From NCBI GenBank assembly GCA_034766995.1, contig CM068322.1, positions 7,653,589 through 7,717,588 of the forward strand: a stretch of 64,000 nucleotides of DNA, in the 5' to 3' direction. Every line of letters starts with the position of its first letter. Position 1 is the first letter of the stretch. This DNA is from Acanthacorydalis orientalis. Lineage: Eukaryota > Arthropoda > Insecta > Megaloptera > Corydalidae. A program made the translations under genes and the position numbers. The notes below the pieces were generated by a model. That model was given only the letters and a program-made list of their open reading frames with translations. It did no database searches and had not been told where the DNA came from. Below are positions 61,728 to 64,000 of this stretch, piece after piece.

Positions 61728-61736
61728 AAAAAAAAT
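60741..61736 (+). mobile_element. 5'-truncated LINE with 12-bp target duplication
   Basis: Flanked by AAGCCACAAAAA at 60729-60740 and 61737-61748, with an A-rich tail before the right copy. It is the same family as the LINE at 28115-28910 but about 200 bases longer at the 5' side. Confidence 0.92.
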
Positions 61737-61774
61737 AAGCCACAAAAAACTAAAAGGTTGAAAAAAATAATTAA

Positions 61775-61814
61775 TACCATGTTTATATAGACATATTAAC
61801 ACACACACACATAT

Positions 61815-61872
<58 letters not shown>

Positions 61873-62045
61873 GATTACGTTGCTATATATCTGCTAATAA
61901 TTATATAGACATAATGAGTTTTAAAAAATATGTTTATTGTTTCATTTAGCTGCATGTACAGACTTATTATATATTATAATTGAGAAATAGGCGAGCGCAG
62001 TAAACTCGGTGGTTGGTGAGCGAAGCTAGCAAGGGGCAAAGCCCC

Positions 62046-62052
<7 letters not shown>
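61775..62052 (+). repeat. Interspersed repeat with internal (TA)n and GC-rich hairpin end, copy 2
   Basis: Layout shared with 25150-25370: TTTATATAGACATATTAA, an internal CA/TA tract, AATATGTTTATTGTTTCATT, then GGCGAGCGCAGTAAACTC, GGTGAGCGAAGCTAGC and finally AAGGGGCAAAGCCCCCTAA, where GGGGC/GCCCC can pair. A TA tract follows immediately. A GC-rich hairpin followed by CTAA then T recalls a Helitron 3' end, but the 5' end was not recognised. Confidence 0.6.

Positions 62053-62110
<58 letters not shown>
62053..62110. repeat. (TA)n tract
   Basis: About 55 bases of TA. Confidence 0.95.
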
Positions 62111-62118
<8 letters not shown>

Positions 62119-62653
62119 GTCAAACTGTATTATTGAATTCGGGTGCTAATAACTTTAAGTATCAATGCGGTCTTAAAACCCAAATAACCAATTTATATTA
62201 TATTATTGAAATTATGATGAAAAATATTTAATTGATATTTGTAAGAACATTTTTGTTGAATTCCGTAATATATTTTTGTAAAAGTATAATATGTCAAAAG
62301 AGTTGACTTAGTCATAAATAATAAACATGTCACTCATCTCTGAATATACAAATTTTGTGTGTGTAAAATCTTTCTCTTGAAATTGCTTTAAGCTATGCCA
62401 CATAATTTTTATATGAACGTTTTGACTTTTGTATTTGAAAATATTATCCAAAGCAGATCTCTTGCAATTTATAACTTAAGTAATTTATAACTATGAATAA
62501 TTTATTTAATAATACTTATATCTAGTCACTAAATAACACAATCCAAAAATACAATACGATGTTATTGATGTGACGGCATAACGTATCACTTACACCTTAT
62601 TTGTTTAGGAAACCTGAAGATAATTTTTACATTCATAAGTGCAAATAGCTTCA
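62111..62653. other. Anonymous AT-rich sequence
   Basis: Nothing recognised. Confidence 0.5.
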
Positions 62654-62661
62654 TCTTCAGC

Positions 62662-63287
62662 TAGGGTTACCAACATGTCATTTTCGCTTGGAGACTCCAG
62701 TTTGGCGACATTTATCAAGTCTCCAATTTTCCTAGTATTTTTTCCAGGAATAAGTAAAGTAATAAATATTATCCTTTAATCTTAAAAAAACAGTTATGTG
62801 CTTCTATTTTAATTTTAAAAGTTAATGAAGATATTTTAAATAATGAAATAATTTTAATTCAAAATAACAATTTGAAAGTATTGTACTTAGAAATGAGAAC
62901 GAGAATTCAACAGAAAAAATAAGGCTGACTATTTTTAAACCCCTTGATATGACTGAAATTAAACAAATAATTGGTAAAGTATTAAGTGTACCTGTTAGCA
63001 ACGCATTTCTCAATAATGGAATCAACTTGGACAAATGATAGAAATAGAATGCGTGTGGAGCTCGTTAAAACAAAATTAGTTTTTCTTTTTATTTAAGTAA
63101 GCCCGAACAAAAGAAATTATTGGACGCAGCAAAATCAGAAAAAAATATATACTTTTAGAAAATAATTATTATAATAATAAAAACCATACGTAATTTTATT
63201 ATTATATTGAATAAAATAATTTGCGTTTTCTTGGACTTTTTGTTGCTAATCCTCCAAGTGAGTACTGGTCAAATATTGGTAACCCTA
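62662..63287 (+). mobile_element. Deleted hAT element with 8-bp target duplication
   Basis: Termini TAGGGTTACCAACAT and (complement) TAGGGTTACCAATAT. The flanking octamers TCTTCAGC (62654-62661) and TCTACAGC (63288-63295) agree at seven of eight positions, the hallmark of hAT insertion. Inside, near 62970-63075, IGKVLSVPVSNAF and, after a frame change, SIMESTWTNDRNRMRVELVK represent the C-terminal dimerisation region of a hAT transposase (usually ..ISNA..ERVFS.M...WT..RNR...E.VK). The remaining coding region is missing. Confidence 0.85.
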
Positions 63288-64000
63288 TCTACAGCCTTTT
63301 TGTTAAAATGAAAAAGTAAATTCAAAGCAGTGCAAAGATGAGTGTGCGTTTACTAACCTTATTGTGTCACATGAACTCAAACCGACAGCAGCGCTAATAT
63401 CGTATGTCGTTGATTTTATGCGATAGTTACTATTTGCTAGTTCAAAGATATAAAAGTATACTCTTTGCCAGTATTGTATTATCACCCAGTATTTCAATCA
63501 TTCCTCAATCTATTTTTAAGTTATTACAACGGTGAGTGACAAAACTTTTAAAATGATTATTATCTAAACGCTTCTTCATATTTAAAAAGCTTGAGAGATT
63601 CATAATTAATCTAACAATACCGTTGAAGCTTCTCATAACCCTATATTTAATATTTTGACATTTTTAGAGTAATATTCTAACATACTAATGATTATTTAAC
63701 TAAAGAATATTATTCAAATAAAAAAAAAAACATATAAATAATCTAAATTAGAAATTGTATCGATAAGTCATATTAAATAACAAACTTAATAATATTTTGT
63801 CACATTTTAATTGTTAGTATATTATTATCACTGGATAATAACATATTTAATTATGGAACGTAAGCGAATTTTATGATGTCAATAATAAAAGTTAAAAGCG
63901 TAAATAGAGAAAAATTTAGTACTTTTATTTATATGTTAAAAAAATTAGATTATTTTGTATTATTACATTAAATAAATTTTAAATGTGTTAAATTATACTA
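63288..64000. other. AT-rich sequence with a possible promoter
   Basis: Apart from the candidate promoter at 63449, nothing recognised. Confidence 0.4.
63449..63537 (+). promoter_or_regulatory. Candidate TATA promoter and short non-coding first exon
   Basis: TATAAAAG at 63449-63456 is followed about 30 bases later by an initiator-like pyrimidine/A context near 63480-63485. A strong splice-donor sequence ACG|GTGAGT occurs at 63529-63537. There is no ATG between them, so this would be a 5' untranslated exon of about 50 nt with the coding exons beyond the window. In AT-rich DNA a TATA match alone is weak; the donor in the right place raises it somewhat. Confidence 0.3.

Overview
This is eukaryotic, very AT-rich, repeat-dominated DNA, most likely from an arthropod and probably an insect. 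The grounds are at least a dozen mariner-family DNA transposons, RTE-like and jockey-like non-LTR retrotransposons, piggyBac and hAT remnants, an intron-containing tRNA-Tyr gene, and roughly forty long (TA)n tracts. There are no operons or bacterial signals. I could not recognise a single host protein-coding gene, so the window reads as intergenic or intronic sequence filled with transposon debris. The species cannot be fixed from this sequence.

Layout. 1-8.3 kb: a jockey-like reverse transcriptase scrap cut off by a TA tract, a mariner fragment, a decayed piggyBac element (3828-4964) and a mariner with terminal inverted repeats that contains a small retroposon (7068-8226). 8.9-18.6 kb: a decayed cecropia-type mariner (8883-10138), a GC/CpG-richer island with a 71-codon frame (10850-11720), an endonuclease-domain remnant (12560-12975), a hAT transposase remnant (15000-15605) and hAT-type terminal sequences (17972-18552). 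20-30 kb: two deletion-type mariners (20184-20993, 23565-24502) and a full-length mariner split by a LINE (27813-29891). 30-40 kb: a small foldback element, three more LINE remnants and three mariners, one of them a full-length mauritiana-type copy (36017-37277). 41-48 kb: two roughly 460-bp TA-flanked MITEs, a mariner scrap and a second deletion mariner, the tRNA-Tyr(GUA) gene (45207-45296), an RTE element with one frameshift (46715-47562) and another deletion mariner. 48-64 kb: long anonymous AT-rich DNA with microsatellites, an RTE scrap, a deletion mariner (52224-53039), an 857-bp near-complete foldback element (57005-57861), a LINE with a 12-bp target duplication (60741-61736), a repeat with a GC-rich terminus (61775-62052), a hAT element with an 8-bp target duplication (62662-63287) and a possible TATA promoter near the right edge.

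The genes do not form a pathway. The only clearly functional gene is tRNA-Tyr. The most informative features are evolutionary. Several mariner families survive mainly as internally deleted copies, and two copies of one family share the same deletion, which suggests that the deleted form itself was mobilised. Mariner ends repeatedly abut (TA)n tracts, as expected for a transposon that targets TA. No CRISPR array, rRNA, virus or toxin gene was seen.
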